Part shown: piece by piece, positions 8,833 to 17,497 of the stretch
Layout of the letters: the number at the start of each line of letters is the position of its first letter
Position numbering within the stretch: position 1 is the first letter of the stretch
DNA from: Anderseniella sp039978075
GTDB lineage: Bacteria > Pseudomonadota > Alphaproteobacteria > Rhizobiales > Aestuariivirgaceae
DNA: 64,000 nt
NCBI GenBank assembly: GCA_039978075.1
Contig: JBDWCA010000002.1
Coordinates: 434,001-498,000 of the forward strand
Direction of reading: 5' to 3'
Made by a program: the position numbers and the translations under genes
The notes under the pieces: generated by a model
Database searches by the model: none
Seen by the model: only the letters and a program-made list of their open reading frames with translations
What the model was told of the DNA's origin: nothing

Positions 8833-10280
8833 CATCAGGTCGAGGGCGTAGATATTCTCCAATCCTGGCGGGCATGGCGGCAATTGGCTGGTTCCTGCTT
8901 GCGCAATCTCCGGATGTGCAGGCAGATCCGCTGGCATATGTTCCGGGAGAGGAATTGCCCGGTGGCAAATCCACCTCTCGCCGTTCAGCCAAAAATGCCA
9001 ATGCGTTTTCTCATGCCTCCGGCAATATCAGTTTTGAGCGCGAGTTCAATTTCAAGATCGGCAATGGTATATTCCGGAAACTTTGGGTGTCTGCTCCTGC
9101 TTCCACAAATTCTTCAGACGGCCTCGGTCCGTTGTACAACGCCCGTGCCTGCCAGCGCTGTCACCTGAAAGACGGCCGCGGTCATCCACCTGAAAACCTG
9201 TCGGACAATGCGGTTTCGATGCTGCTGCGGATCGGCATTCCGTCATCCGATGACAGTCCGCCGGTCAAACCGGATCCCGTCTATGGCGGGCAACTTCAGG
9301 ATTTTTCCATTCAGGGCCACAAGCCGGAAGCGCGTATCGAACTTGACTATGAGGAGTTTGCGGTTGAGTTGTCCGGTGGCGAGGCGGTCATGCTCCGGCG
9401 CCCCAGGCTGAAGCTGGCCGATCTGGCCTATGGTCCCATGCATCGCGATGCGAAGCTGTCTGCACGGATCGCCAACCAGATGATCGGGCTTGGTTTGCTG
9501 GAGGCGATTTCCGCAAGCGATATTGTTGCCAATGCCGACCCGGAAGATGCAGATGGCGACGGCATTTCCGGCCGCCCCAACATGGTCACCAATCTGGAAG
9601 CCGGCATGGTCGAACCGGGCAGGTTCGGCTGGAAAGCAGGCCAGCCCACGGTACGGCAACAATCAGCCGCAGCTTTTTCAGGTGACATGGGCTTGTCCAC
9701 CAGCCTGATAAAGCCGGCCGCGGGAGATTGCACCGAACCACAGGCCGCCTGCCTTGAGGCAATGAGCGGAGCCGACCCCGCCAAGGGCAATGTGGAAGTG
9801 CCCGACGAGATGCTTGATCTTGTCGCCTTCTATGCTCGCAATCTTGCAGTGCCGAAACGCTCAGACGCGCAATCAGATCAGGTGCTGGCAGGCAAGACCC
9901 TGTTCAGCGCTGCCGGCTGTACCGCCTGTCATGTACCGTCTTTCAGGACAATGGACTCCAGGGATGTCGCGCCGGAACAAAGGGCTCAGACCATCTGGCC
10001 ATATACCGACCTGCTGCTGCACGACATGGGTGATGGCCTGGCTGACGGTCTGCCGGAAGGTCAGGCGCTGGGGCGTGAATGGCGCACCGCGCCCCTGTGG
10101 GGTATCGGGGCGACCGAAACGGTCAGCGGGCACACGCTTTTCCTGCACGATGGCAGGGCGCGAAACCTCACCGAGGCAATCCTCTGGCACGGCGGCGAAG
10201 CCCAGGCGGCCCGGGACGCATTTGCCGCAATGACACCGAAGGAGCGCGCCGATCTGATCGCGTTTGTGAATTCGCTGTGA
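8829..10280 (+). CDS. di-heme oxidoreductase family protein (thiol oxidoreductase-like)
   Basis: The 483-residue protein has an N-terminal signal anchor and two c-type haem sites: C108-x-x-C111-H112 (ACQRCHLKDG) and C364-x-x-C367-H368 (GCTACHVPSF). FLHDGRARNLTEAILWHGGEA near the C-terminus is typical of the DUF1111 di-haem family, related to MauG and cytochrome c peroxidases. It should act in the periplasm, receiving or giving electrons. Genes of this family lie between two imelysins in Pseudomonas iron-regulated clusters, so oxidation or reduction of iron during uptake is a fair inference. It overlaps the neighbours on both sides (ATGA and GTGA). Confidence 0.92.
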   Translation: MTSGRGRRYSPILAGMAAIGWFLLAQSPDVQADPLAYVPGEELPGGKSTSRRSAKNANAFSHASGNISFEREFNFKIGNGIFRKLWVSAPASTNSSDGLGPLYNARACQRCHLKDGRGHPPENLSDNAVSMLLRIGIPSSDDSPPVKPDPVYGGQLQDFSIQGHKPEARIELDYEEFAVELSGGEAVMLRRPRLKLADLAYGPMHRDAKLSARIANQMIGLGLLEAISASDIVANADPEDADGDGISGRPNMVTNLEAGMVEPGRFGWKAGQPTVRQQSAAAFSGDMGLSTSLIKPAAGDCTEPQAACLEAMSGADPAKGNVEVPDEMLDLVAFYARNLAVPKRSDAQSDQVLAGKTLFSAAGCTACHVPSFRTMDSRDVAPEQRAQTIWPYTDLLLHDMGDGLADGLPEGQALGREWRTAPLWGIGATETVSGHTLFLHDGRARNLTEAILWHGGEAQAARDAFAAMTPKERADLIAFVNSL

Positions 10281-11308
10281 GGAACGCCCTTTGCCGATGG
10301 CTGATTTGGGCTCCTGTGTGTATCACAATGGCGGTGCCCACCGTTGCGTCAGACAAAAAGTCGGCGCTGGAAGGCATCATCACGGGGCACATTGTACCGC
10401 GCTACGAGGCGCTGGAGGCGGCAACCGGCAATTTGTCAAAAGCCGTTATTGCCGATTGTGGCGACGAAACTCCGGGAGATCCGGCGTCACGGGCAGCGTT
10501 CAGGACGGCGTTGCTGTCCTGGCACTCAATACAACACATCCGGTTCGGACCGGTCACAACCGATAATCGCCAATACAGGTTTGAGTACTGGCCGGACAAG
10601 CACGGGCAAGGCGCCAGGCAAGTGCGGAAACTGCTGTCGGCTGGGCTCGCCGAAATCCCCTCGGCGGTACGGATCGGAAAATCGAGTGTGGCCATACAGG
10701 GGTTCCCGGCGCTCGAACGGGTTTTGTACGGCACTACAAGCGATGCCGCGGCTGCCTGTGCACTGGCGGTCTCGATCAGTGCCAACCTGAATGTCATGTC
10801 AGCGAACATTTTGAGGGAGTGGTCATCCTGGCAACCGGGTTCAGTGCCCGATGTCGGAAAACTGCTGGCCCGTAACCTGGCTGACCAGCTCGATGTCATG
10901 GCCGGACTGAAACTGGTCCGGCCACTCGGCGACAGTCTGGAAACGGCACGGCCGCGACGAGCAGAACACTGGCGCAGTTCCTTGTCATATGCGGCTCTGT
11001 CGGCAAATTTTGACGGTTTGTACGGGTTGTTCACAGGCGAGAGTTCCCAGCCTGGCCTGCGGGCCTGGGTGATTGCAGGCGGCGGCCCGGCCCGGCAGGC
11101 GGATCAACTGGCTGAACACCTGCAATATGGTTCGACCTTTGTCGGGTGGCAGAAACCGTCCCTGCATGATGCCGTGTCTGACCGGGAAGCAAGAGACAAG
11201 GCAGCCTTTCTGGTGACGCATGTTCGATATACCGAAGAACTGGTCAAGTCGGTGGTCTATCCGGCATTGGGCGTGGCAGCGGGATTCAATTCTCAAGATG
11301 GTGATTGA
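10277..11308 (+). CDS. imelysin family protein, second copy
   Basis: The protein has 343 residues from a GTG that overlaps the upstream stop (GTGA). The frame opens earlier, at 10079, but that extension lacks a signal peptide; from the GTG a hydrophobic leader is followed by TVASDKK. The motif reads G142-F-P-A-L-E147 in QGFPALERVLYG, the form common in the second imelysin of such clusters, with Pro in place of His. WHSIQHIRFGP and SLSYAALSANFDGLYGLF fit the bundle helices. It probably works with the di-heme protein and the first imelysin on the periplasmic side. Confidence 0.88.
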   Translation: MRNALCRWLIWAPVCITMAVPTVASDKKSALEGIITGHIVPRYEALEAATGNLSKAVIADCGDETPGDPASRAAFRTALLSWHSIQHIRFGPVTTDNRQYRFEYWPDKHGQGARQVRKLLSAGLAEIPSAVRIGKSSVAIQGFPALERVLYGTTSDAAAACALAVSISANLNVMSANILREWSSWQPGSVPDVGKLLARNLADQLDVMAGLKLVRPLGDSLETARPRRAEHWRSSLSYAALSANFDGLYGLFTGESSQPGLRAWVIAGGGPARQADQLAEHLQYGSTFVGWQKPSLHDAVSDREARDKAAFLVTHVRYTEELVKSVVYPALGVAAGFNSQDGD

Positions 11309-12419
11309 CCGGCGACAGTTTCTAATCGGGTCAGGCGCCGTTATTGCTGCTCCTGTGCCCGGTACAGCATCTGCGCTTCAACGTGGCGTTTATCTGTCGA
11401 GTGCCCGCACTGGCGTGGGCAAGCATGCAGCGGTCTTGTTTGATGAAGAAGGCGAGGTGCACTGGCAGGTGGAGTTGCCTGACCGCGGCCATGGCGGTGC
11501 ATTCAGAAAAGACACGCCCGATGTCGTAGTGTTTGCGCGGCGTCCGGGCACGTTTGCGTTCGTGATTGATCGCTCATCAGGTCAGGTGGGCAACATAATT
11601 GCGGCACCGGCGAACCGTCATTTTTACGGGCATGGAACCTATTCCGGTGACGGCCGGCTGCTGTTCACCACCGAAAACGACTTTGCAGAGGGCCGTGGTG
11701 TTGTAGGCGTATGGGATGCATCGGATGGCTACAGGCGGGTGGCGGAATTCGATGCTGGCGGCATCGGGCCGCACGACATTGCCCTGATGCCGGGAGGCAG
11801 GGTTCTGGCCATCGCAAACGGTGGTATCCTGACCGGCCCCGATACCGGGCGGCACAAACTCAATATCGCTGATATGAAACCCAGTCTGGCGTTCATCGAC
11901 GCTGCCGACGGCAAGCCTGTCGCAAGTCACACCCTGCCTGCTGAATTGCACAAACTTTCCATTCGGCACATGGCGGTTGTCGCGTCGGGTACGATTGTTA
12001 TCGCGATGCAATATGAGGGCTCGGGCGAAGATCGTGTGCCGCTTGTGTGCCGCTATCAGGCAGGCCGGCTGCATTTGATGACGGCCCCTGACCGGATCAC
12101 CGCGCAAATGAAAAATTACTGCGGATCGGTGGCTGCCGATGGCGCAGGGCGCACTGCCTGCGTGACCGCGCCCCGGGGCAACCTGTCAACATTCTGGTCA
12201 ACGGAAGACGGCACATATCTCGCTAGTGCCGGAATTGAGGATGGCTGTGGTGTTTCTGCTGGAGGGAGCAATGGCGACTTTCTGGTCAGCAGCGGTACGG
12301 GCCGGTTGGTAACAGCCAGGCCGTCCTCGATAACCGGGATATCAGGGCCCGGTGCCGGCAGTCTGGCCTGGGACAATCATGTTGTGCAGGGTCCGGTTCT
12401 TGCCGGCGCACAACCATGA
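11298..12419 (+). CDS. DUF1513 domain-containing protein (Tat-exported beta-propeller-like)
   Basis: The 373-residue protein begins MVIDRRQFLIGSG, a twin-arginine signal (RR at residues 5-6), so it is probably exported folded. Repeated blade-like segments such as GHGTYSGDGRLLFTTEND and GPHDIALMPGGRVLAIANGG indicate a seven-bladed propeller, as in the DUF1513 family. The family follows imelysin and di-heme genes in proteobacterial iron clusters; its biochemical role is not known. The start overlaps the second imelysin by 11 bases, and it is the last gene of the operon that begins at 4624. Confidence 0.9.
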   Translation: MVIDRRQFLIGSGAVIAAPVPGTASALQRGVYLSSARTGVGKHAAVLFDEEGEVHWQVELPDRGHGGAFRKDTPDVVVFARRPGTFAFVIDRSSGQVGNIIAAPANRHFYGHGTYSGDGRLLFTTENDFAEGRGVVGVWDASDGYRRVAEFDAGGIGPHDIALMPGGRVLAIANGGILTGPDTGRHKLNIADMKPSLAFIDAADGKPVASHTLPAELHKLSIRHMAVVASGTIVIAMQYEGSGEDRVPLVCRYQAGRLHLMTAPDRITAQMKNYCGSVAADGAGRTACVTAPRGNLSTFWSTEDGTYLASAGIEDGCGVSAGGSNGDFLVSSGTGRLVTARPSSITGISGPGAGSLAWDNHVVQGPVLAGAQP

Positions 12420-12661
12420 AGCCCTGAAGGGAAAGCTTGAAAAAGCACTGTCGCATCTGTCGCCCCAGTACCGCAAAAGCATGCCGGAGGCTGTGAAAAC
12501 TATAGCAGTAGGCAGGTTTTTTTTGACGCCGCATGGCTATTGTGCAAACTAAAGTAACAACTCAAAGTACGGGTTTATGTATATGAGACGCTGCAGAATT
12601 TAGGAAGCAGGAACGAGCTTCTGACCTGCTCCGGCTTTCGCACAGCGGAAATGGATCTGGA

Positions 12662-13360
12662 TTGAACAAGGAACTATTCCAAAAGATTGATCTGTTGCGT
12701 GGCCTGGATCATTGCGATTTTGACCAGCTGCAAAATCGGTGCAGCTTGCGGCAACACCAGAAAAATTCGGAAATTCTGCGAAAGAATGACGACTCAACCG
12801 ACATATTTTTTGTCATTGAAGGCGAAGTGATTGCGAGAAGTTTTTCTGAAGAAGGCAAGGAAGTCAGTTTCACCACGATCAAGAGTGGTGAATTGTTTGG
12901 CGAGTTTTCCGCGATCGATGGTCAACCCCGCTCGGCATCAATTGCTGCTACGGAAGATTCTCTGATCGCCCAGATGACGTCCAAAGACTTCCGTGAATTG
13001 GTATTGACCACCCCCGAACTCGGTCTGCGACTGGTCGAACTGCTTGTCGCCAAGTCGCGCCGGCTGTCGCAGCGGATCTTTGAGTACGGTACCTTGCCTG
13101 TGCGATTGCGGGTGCAGCGTGAGTTGGTGCGGCTCTACGATTCGCGGGATGCCCGGATCAGTGGCAATCTGATTCAACCCGCCCCCAGTCACTATGAAAT
13201 TGCGACCCGTATAGCCACTCATCGGGAGGCGGTTTCGCGGGAGCTCGGCCATCTGGTTTCAGAAAACATCATTGAGCTTGGAAAACGCAGGATAAAAATT
13301 CGTGACATTGACCGGCTGCGATTGATGTCCAGAAACGACAACTTTTCTGATGCGCTGTAG
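12662..13360 (+). CDS. Crp/Fnr family transcriptional regulator
   Basis: The 232-residue protein starts at TTG; a nearby ATG at 12651 runs into a stop after four codons. The N-terminal cyclic-nucleotide-binding fold includes GELFGEFSAIDGQPRSASI, matching the phosphate-binding cassette with its conserved Arg-Ser, so it may bind cAMP or a like ligand. The C-terminal winged helix reads YEIATRIATHREAVSRELGHL. There is no N-terminal Cys cluster, so it is not an oxygen-sensing Fnr. The cyclase at 17498 could supply its ligand, an inference from proximity only. The 242 bases upstream hold no convincing gene. Confidence 0.92.
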   Translation: MNKELFQKIDLLRGLDHCDFDQLQNRCSLRQHQKNSEILRKNDDSTDIFFVIEGEVIARSFSEEGKEVSFTTIKSGELFGEFSAIDGQPRSASIAATEDSLIAQMTSKDFRELVLTTPELGLRLVELLVAKSRRLSQRIFEYGTLPVRLRVQRELVRLYDSRDARISGNLIQPAPSHYEIATRIATHREAVSRELGHLVSENIIELGKRRIKIRDIDRLRLMSRNDNFSDAL

Positions 13361-13451
13361 GTTCTGCCTATCTGTCGCGTTTCAGGACTTGATCAAGGCG
13401 GAACTGCAGACAATGGCGTGGGGTGATCCGGTCGCGAGGCGCCTGAAGGGT

Positions 13452-15071
13452 TCAGTCATCGTCGGCCAGTTCAAATTGAAAGCTCGTCATGTCATGAGAA
13501 ACCCGAACCTGAACTGTTTCATCAGACTGTAGCGGTCTTGGCGTGGTCAGCAGGTACACCTCGTGTGACCAACTGCTCCCCGGCCTGCCGGGGCGGTTGT
13601 CAACGGTGTTATCGTCGTCCAGGAAAAGCTCAAACCAGCAAACCATGCCATGCAGCATGCCTGGGCGCGCGGTCTTTATCTGGATGATCTTTTTCTGTGC
13701 CGCGAAGTCCGGTTGTGCAAAGCAGAAATCGAAGGCAACTTCCGGTTCACTGAGCCGGTTTAGCGTGTAACCGCTCAGGTTCATTACCGTATTGGAACCG
13801 CACAGCGAAAACTCGTTGAACAGCGAAACATCGAAGCCCGCAACGACATCCACATTGTAGGCTGAAAACAGGTCGTCGCATTCAAAGGCGCTGATAAGCA
13901 GGCGGCCGGATTGCGGGATGATTTTGGCGTCTGGCTTTGTCAAAGTCCTCAATGCATGTTCGAGCGTCGGAACAATGCCTTCACCAAGCAGGTTGCGATC
14001 GACGATTTCTGACACCAGAACATCGGCTTGTCCCGGCATGTCAGTGCCCACCACCAGATCGGTAGACCGTTTCTGGAGAACAGTTATGCGGTCTGAGAGC
14101 TGGTTTGCCGCGATGATGTCCCGGGCTTTTTGCGCGATAGAGCCTACACTTTCACACGCATAAACATGAGAAGCCCCGGCGCGCGCCGCCAGCATGGCCA
14201 ACAATCCTGATCCTGTGCCGATATCCAGGACAACGTCTCCGGGACGGACGGCTTTTCTTATGGCATTGTCATATGCCTCGGACCTCAAATCGTCATTTAG
14301 CATTGCGAAATGCCACCGCGGCACGTCTCTGCGATTGAGCGCGGTAACAAAATCTCGGGCGCGTCTCCAGGACACGCTGTCTTCGACTTTCATTATTTTG
14401 TGATTCCGGTTTTTAAAATCCAGCTTCTGATCGCTTGCAATGGTAGCAAGCATGTCCAGCGCATCGATCTTCTTCTGATCAACCTTGCCCTCTACCAGCC
14501 ATTTTTCGAACCGGTCAACAATCACATTGTCCAGTCCAAACGCTCTGGCCTGCTCAATCAGTGTTGGGTAAGTACGCAGCTTGTAGTGGGTATTTTTTGC
14601 CAGCACGGTAAGGTTTGCGGCGACACTTTCTTTAATTATGCCTTGCGTGACTGCCATACGAACAGTGGCGCGAATATTGACCATTGCTTCAGACAGTGGA
14701 ATATAGCCGGCCTCAGCAGGGGCATGCTCAATTGCCACCTCATCATCGTCTTCCAGCTCACCCTCATGATAGCTGCGGAACACATCACCCACCCCGATCA
14801 TGCCAAAGCTGTGCAGTTCGCAGGCCCGAAGCGCACCCATGCTTGCCGCTCCGTAGACCTTGACCCCATGGGACAAGGCAAACAGAATTTCCTTGTGCCA
14901 GACGGACGGCACTCGTTCGAAAAAACCGTCAACCAGTCCGATAGCGGTGGCCCCGCCAACAACGCTTCGCAACACATCTCCCTGTCTGGCTGGCGGTTTG
15001 TAGTTTGCATCAAGCGCCGCAGCTGCCTGGATTCGCTGCAACGATGGGCCGAGAAATACAACGGGCTTCAT
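13452..15071 (-). CDS. TfuA domain fused to a PRMT7-like protein arginine methyltransferase
   Basis: The 539-residue protein has two parts. Residues 1-~135 are a TfuA domain (VVFLGPSL, GLVDGFFERVPSVWHKEI, YGAASMGALRACEL, GVGDVF), the partner of YcaO in trifolitoxin and in backbone thioamidation. Residues ~235-539 are a class I methyltransferase of the PRMT type: RWHFAMLND at 252-260, VLDIGTGSGLLAMLAARAG (motif I, 281-299), a double-E loop with E355 (VSE) and E364 (LLGEG), and a SWSHEVYLL segment where PRMTs have the THW loop. The spacing and the DMPG...LLGEG stretch are closest to PRMT7. It overlaps the YcaO start by ATGA. Arginine methylation is inferred; no substrate is known. Confidence 0.9.
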   Translation of the reverse strand: MKPVVFLGPSLQRIQAAAALDANYKPPARQGDVLRSVVGGATAIGLVDGFFERVPSVWHKEILFALSHGVKVYGAASMGALRACELHSFGMIGVGDVFRSYHEGELEDDDEVAIEHAPAEAGYIPLSEAMVNIRATVRMAVTQGIIKESVAANLTVLAKNTHYKLRTYPTLIEQARAFGLDNVIVDRFEKWLVEGKVDQKKIDALDMLATIASDQKLDFKNRNHKIMKVEDSVSWRRARDFVTALNRRDVPRWHFAMLNDDLRSEAYDNAIRKAVRPGDVVLDIGTGSGLLAMLAARAGASHVYACESVGSIAQKARDIIAANQLSDRITVLQKRSTDLVVGTDMPGQADVLVSEIVDRNLLGEGIVPTLEHALRTLTKPDAKIIPQSGRLLISAFECDDLFSAYNVDVVAGFDVSLFNEFSLCGSNTVMNLSGYTLNRLSEPEVAFDFCFAQPDFAAQKKIIQIKTARPGMLHGMVCWFELFLDDDNTVDNRPGRPGSSWSHEVYLLTTPRPLQSDETVQVRVSHDMTSFQFELADDD

Positions 15072-16363
15072 TGCAATCCTCTAAAAGCAGCAATTGCCCT
15101 GCGTCTTGGTACGTAGTCCTCGGCCAACTCGCCGTCTTCCAGGTCCGGAATGATAATCCGCACAACGGGCAGGCCAATGTCCTGTTTAGTCAGGTTCACT
15201 GCGATGACCTGGGAAAAACCGGCATTGGCAAGCAGCGTTAGAACATGCTGGATGTCTGCTTCGATGCTGTGGCCTTCAAATGTTCTGACCGTTTGAAATG
15301 CCTTGTGGCATGGCCCGGAAATGACATCCTCCCTGAGCCGTGCCGCAGTTGGCGCATCGTTTGCCTCATAAAAATTGTAGAACAGGTCGTCACGAGCCCC
15401 GGAAATCATCGTTGCGCGGCCCTGCACCGCTTCCAGAATTGCGCGCGCCAGAGCGACTTCCCGAACCGGATGACAGCCTGCAGCATCGAGCAGTTCGTAA
15501 GGCATGGGATCCGCGCCTTCCGGCTCTGCAATACGGCAGATGAAACTGGCTACGCCAATTTCGCTGGTTGTATCCCAGACAGCCAGATTCAGGTCTGCTG
15601 CCTGAATTGTGTCGATCAGTTCATTGACCAAGGGGTCATCAATGGTTGTCAGATCCACACGGTGCAGGTTTTGCAGAACCGGCACCCGGAGTCTCCACAA
15701 TGTCGAGCAGTCGCGTTCAATTACCTCGCATATGCCATGCAGGATCGCTTCTGAGTGCGAGTTGCCTGCTGCAAGTCCGGTACTGGCGCTGGCGAAACAG
15801 TAATCTGCGGTGGACTGTTCCGCCGTATCAAAATGCACTATCTCGTACGGCACCCAGACTAGTTGTTTGTTCAGCAGGTTAACACCTTGCAACCAACCGC
15901 GGCTTTGCCCCGCCTGGAAACTGGCACCCTTTCTCAGCGGGAGATTTTCGACATCAACAGTGGATGCTTGCGTCTGCAAATTGGCGTACGATTCGCTCAA
16001 TTGCGGCGGACCGCAGAATTCTGCGTGATATCGCTCAAATGACTCCATCAGGCCGGAGGCCTTCGCCGATGCCAGAGTTGCTCCCTTGCCCTGATAAACG
16101 GCCAGTGAACGGGAGTTCGGCCGACAGACATTTATCACTGGTATTCCAATCCGGTCCAGACCGGTAACATTTGCGATCCGGGTAATGCCGACTACCTGCA
16201 GCAATGGCATCAGCCGGGAAAGTGTTTGCTCCGGCATGATGCCACGACGACCGCCCTTCAGGAAGACCTTGGCGGTTTCCTGTGAAAGACATTCAATCAG
16301 TGTCGACACATCGAAACTGTCTGTGTAATCAGGGTCTTGCCGGGCGCCGGTCATGAGCGACAC
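15068..16363 (-). CDS. YcaO-like protein (ATP-dependent peptide-backbone modifying enzyme)
   Basis: The 431-residue protein carries the YcaO ATP-binding residues: KASGLMESFERYHAEF (E107 and E110) and SHSEAILHGICEVIERD (E205, E213, E216), with VINVCRPNSRSLAVYQGKGA and FASASTGLAAGNS around them. YcaO enzymes phosphorylate a backbone amide to form azolines, amidines or, with TfuA, thioamides. The C-terminus (RRRAIAAFRGL) lacks the Pro-rich tail of azoline-forming members, in line with a TfuA-type role. GTG at 16363 is taken as the start; ATG at 16354 is an alternative. It lies between the 84-residue gene (18 bases away) and the TfuA-PRMT gene (4-base overlap). Confidence 0.94.
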   Translation of the reverse strand: MSLMTGARQDPDYTDSFDVSTLIECLSQETAKVFLKGGRRGIMPEQTLSRLMPLLQVVGITRIANVTGLDRIGIPVINVCRPNSRSLAVYQGKGATLASAKASGLMESFERYHAEFCGPPQLSESYANLQTQASTVDVENLPLRKGASFQAGQSRGWLQGVNLLNKQLVWVPYEIVHFDTAEQSTADYCFASASTGLAAGNSHSEAILHGICEVIERDCSTLWRLRVPVLQNLHRVDLTTIDDPLVNELIDTIQAADLNLAVWDTTSEIGVASFICRIAEPEGADPMPYELLDAAGCHPVREVALARAILEAVQGRATMISGARDDLFYNFYEANDAPTAARLREDVISGPCHKAFQTVRTFEGHSIEADIQHVLTLLANAGFSQVIAVNLTKQDIGLPVVRIIIPDLEDGELAEDYVPRRRAIAAFRGLQ

Positions 16364-16381
16364 AACAGTTCAGTGCCGCGG

Positions 16382-16636
16382 TCATCGTCCCAGCGGCCGG
16401 ATGGTAATTCCTTTGGTCAGCAGTTCCTTGATGTCTTCAGATTCAAGCTGGGTGAGCTCGACATATTCGCCGCTTGTAAGTTGTTTTGCCACGCCGTCGA
16501 ATTCACCTCCTCTACCAACCAGTTTATCCTTGATCGTTTGAATTTTTCTCGTCACATCAGCGTAATCAGTGGCCTGAATGTACCATATCTCATCACCGAA
16601 TATCAGGGCGATTCCGGGTTGTTTGTTGTTAGCCAT
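16382..16636 (-). CDS. small protein, first gene of the YcaO/TfuA operon; candidate substrate or recognition protein
   Basis: The 84-residue protein starts at ATG 16636 behind a strong GAGGAG site, better than the more upstream start at 16651. It has no Cys, signal peptide or membrane helix. Two features stand out: a G41-R-G-G44 motif (LVGRGGEFDG), the type of site arginine methyltransferases like, and a basic C-terminal tail (TKGITIRPLGR). The length, the position just before YcaO and the tail fit a RiPP precursor, but the N-terminal part (ALIFGDEIWYIQATDY) could also be a folded partner. I recognise no family. Confidence 0.8.
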   Translation of the reverse strand: MANNKQPGIALIFGDEIWYIQATDYADVTRKIQTIKDKLVGRGGEFDGVAKQLTSGEYVELTQLESEDIKELLTKGITIRPLGR

Positions 16637-16851
16637 GTAGTTTCTCCTCAAAGTTGGACGGCTCGGCTAGAGACAGGCGGGCCTTCAGGTGAACATAAGG
16701 GTACTTGTTCTTCAAATTCCACTCGGGTCTACCCTCATGCAAGCGGAACAGCGCCGTTCAACATAAACTGGTAACCAATCTCAATTTTGACAGATACTCG
16801 GAAGAGGGTACAACTTGACCTACGGTAAGGCAAGTCTGGGTATCGACAAAA

Positions 16852-17349
16852 GTGGCTGCGAAAAATCAGTACGGAATCTCAGGCTTCAATCATGTTGGTC
16901 TGACGATTGAGATCAAGGCTGCATCGGAGTCTGATTTCCCGTTTTGCTGGAACTTGTACCGGGATTTCATGCAGCCGTTGGCGAATTCCAATCCGATGCA
17001 AAGCGACCGTCAGGACAAGGCCCGGATAAAGAGCAGCTTCTTTTCCAATCATGCAGCGATCCTGATCGTTGACGGCAAGCGAGCCGGCTGGCTTGAGCTT
17101 GAGGAAGATGATGCTGCGATCCATTTACACCAACTACACATTTTGGCGGGCTATCAGGGGCTAGGTATCGGCAGCAACATCATTGATCAAATCTTTGTTA
17201 TCGCTGCGGATAAGTCGAAATCCGTCAAGCTCGAAGTGCTAAGGAAGAATACAGGCGCGGTCCGTTTGTATAAACGCCTGGGCTTCAGAATTTTGAGGGC
17301 CGACACCCGGAAATACTTTATGACTACAATCAAACCGGACTGCCGCTGA
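16852..17349 (+). CDS. GNAT family N-acetyltransferase
   Basis: The 165-residue protein holds a GNAT core: IKAASESDFPFCWNLYRDF at the N-terminus, the acetyl-CoA loop LHILAGYQGLGIGSNIIDQI around residues 94-113, and the motif B region LEVLRKNTGAVRLYKRLGF. The opening GTG at 16852 is the first possible start; no in-frame ATG lies near, so the true start may be a few codons further on. It is divergent from the YcaO operon across 200 bases. It could acetylate an amine of the RiPP-like product or be unrelated. Confidence 0.85.
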   Translation: MAAKNQYGISGFNHVGLTIEIKAASESDFPFCWNLYRDFMQPLANSNPMQSDRQDKARIKSSFFSNHAAILIVDGKRAGWLELEEDDAAIHLHQLHILAGYQGLGIGSNIIDQIFVIAADKSKSVKLEVLRKNTGAVRLYKRLGFRILRADTRKYFMTTIKPDCR

Positions 17350-17497
17350 AGAGGGTATTGTGTTGCCCTCGCCTGAGCTGGGTCTGGCTTGAAAGATATG
17401 GTCAGGACGGAATTGGTTGTATTTTGCAAGTATGCTTGTTGCAATACCGTCACAGTTCGTGAATTTTATGGTTTGAAGCCGTTTTGGGAATCGCGCA

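Noticed and set aside
12352..12552. 66-codon open frame at the end of the DUF1513 gene and after it, with a protein-like stretch (LKGKLEKALSHLSPQYRKS).
   Set aside because: It has no ribosome binding site, overlaps the DUF1513 gene for a third of its length and shows no family I know; a decayed gene piece is possible but not supported.
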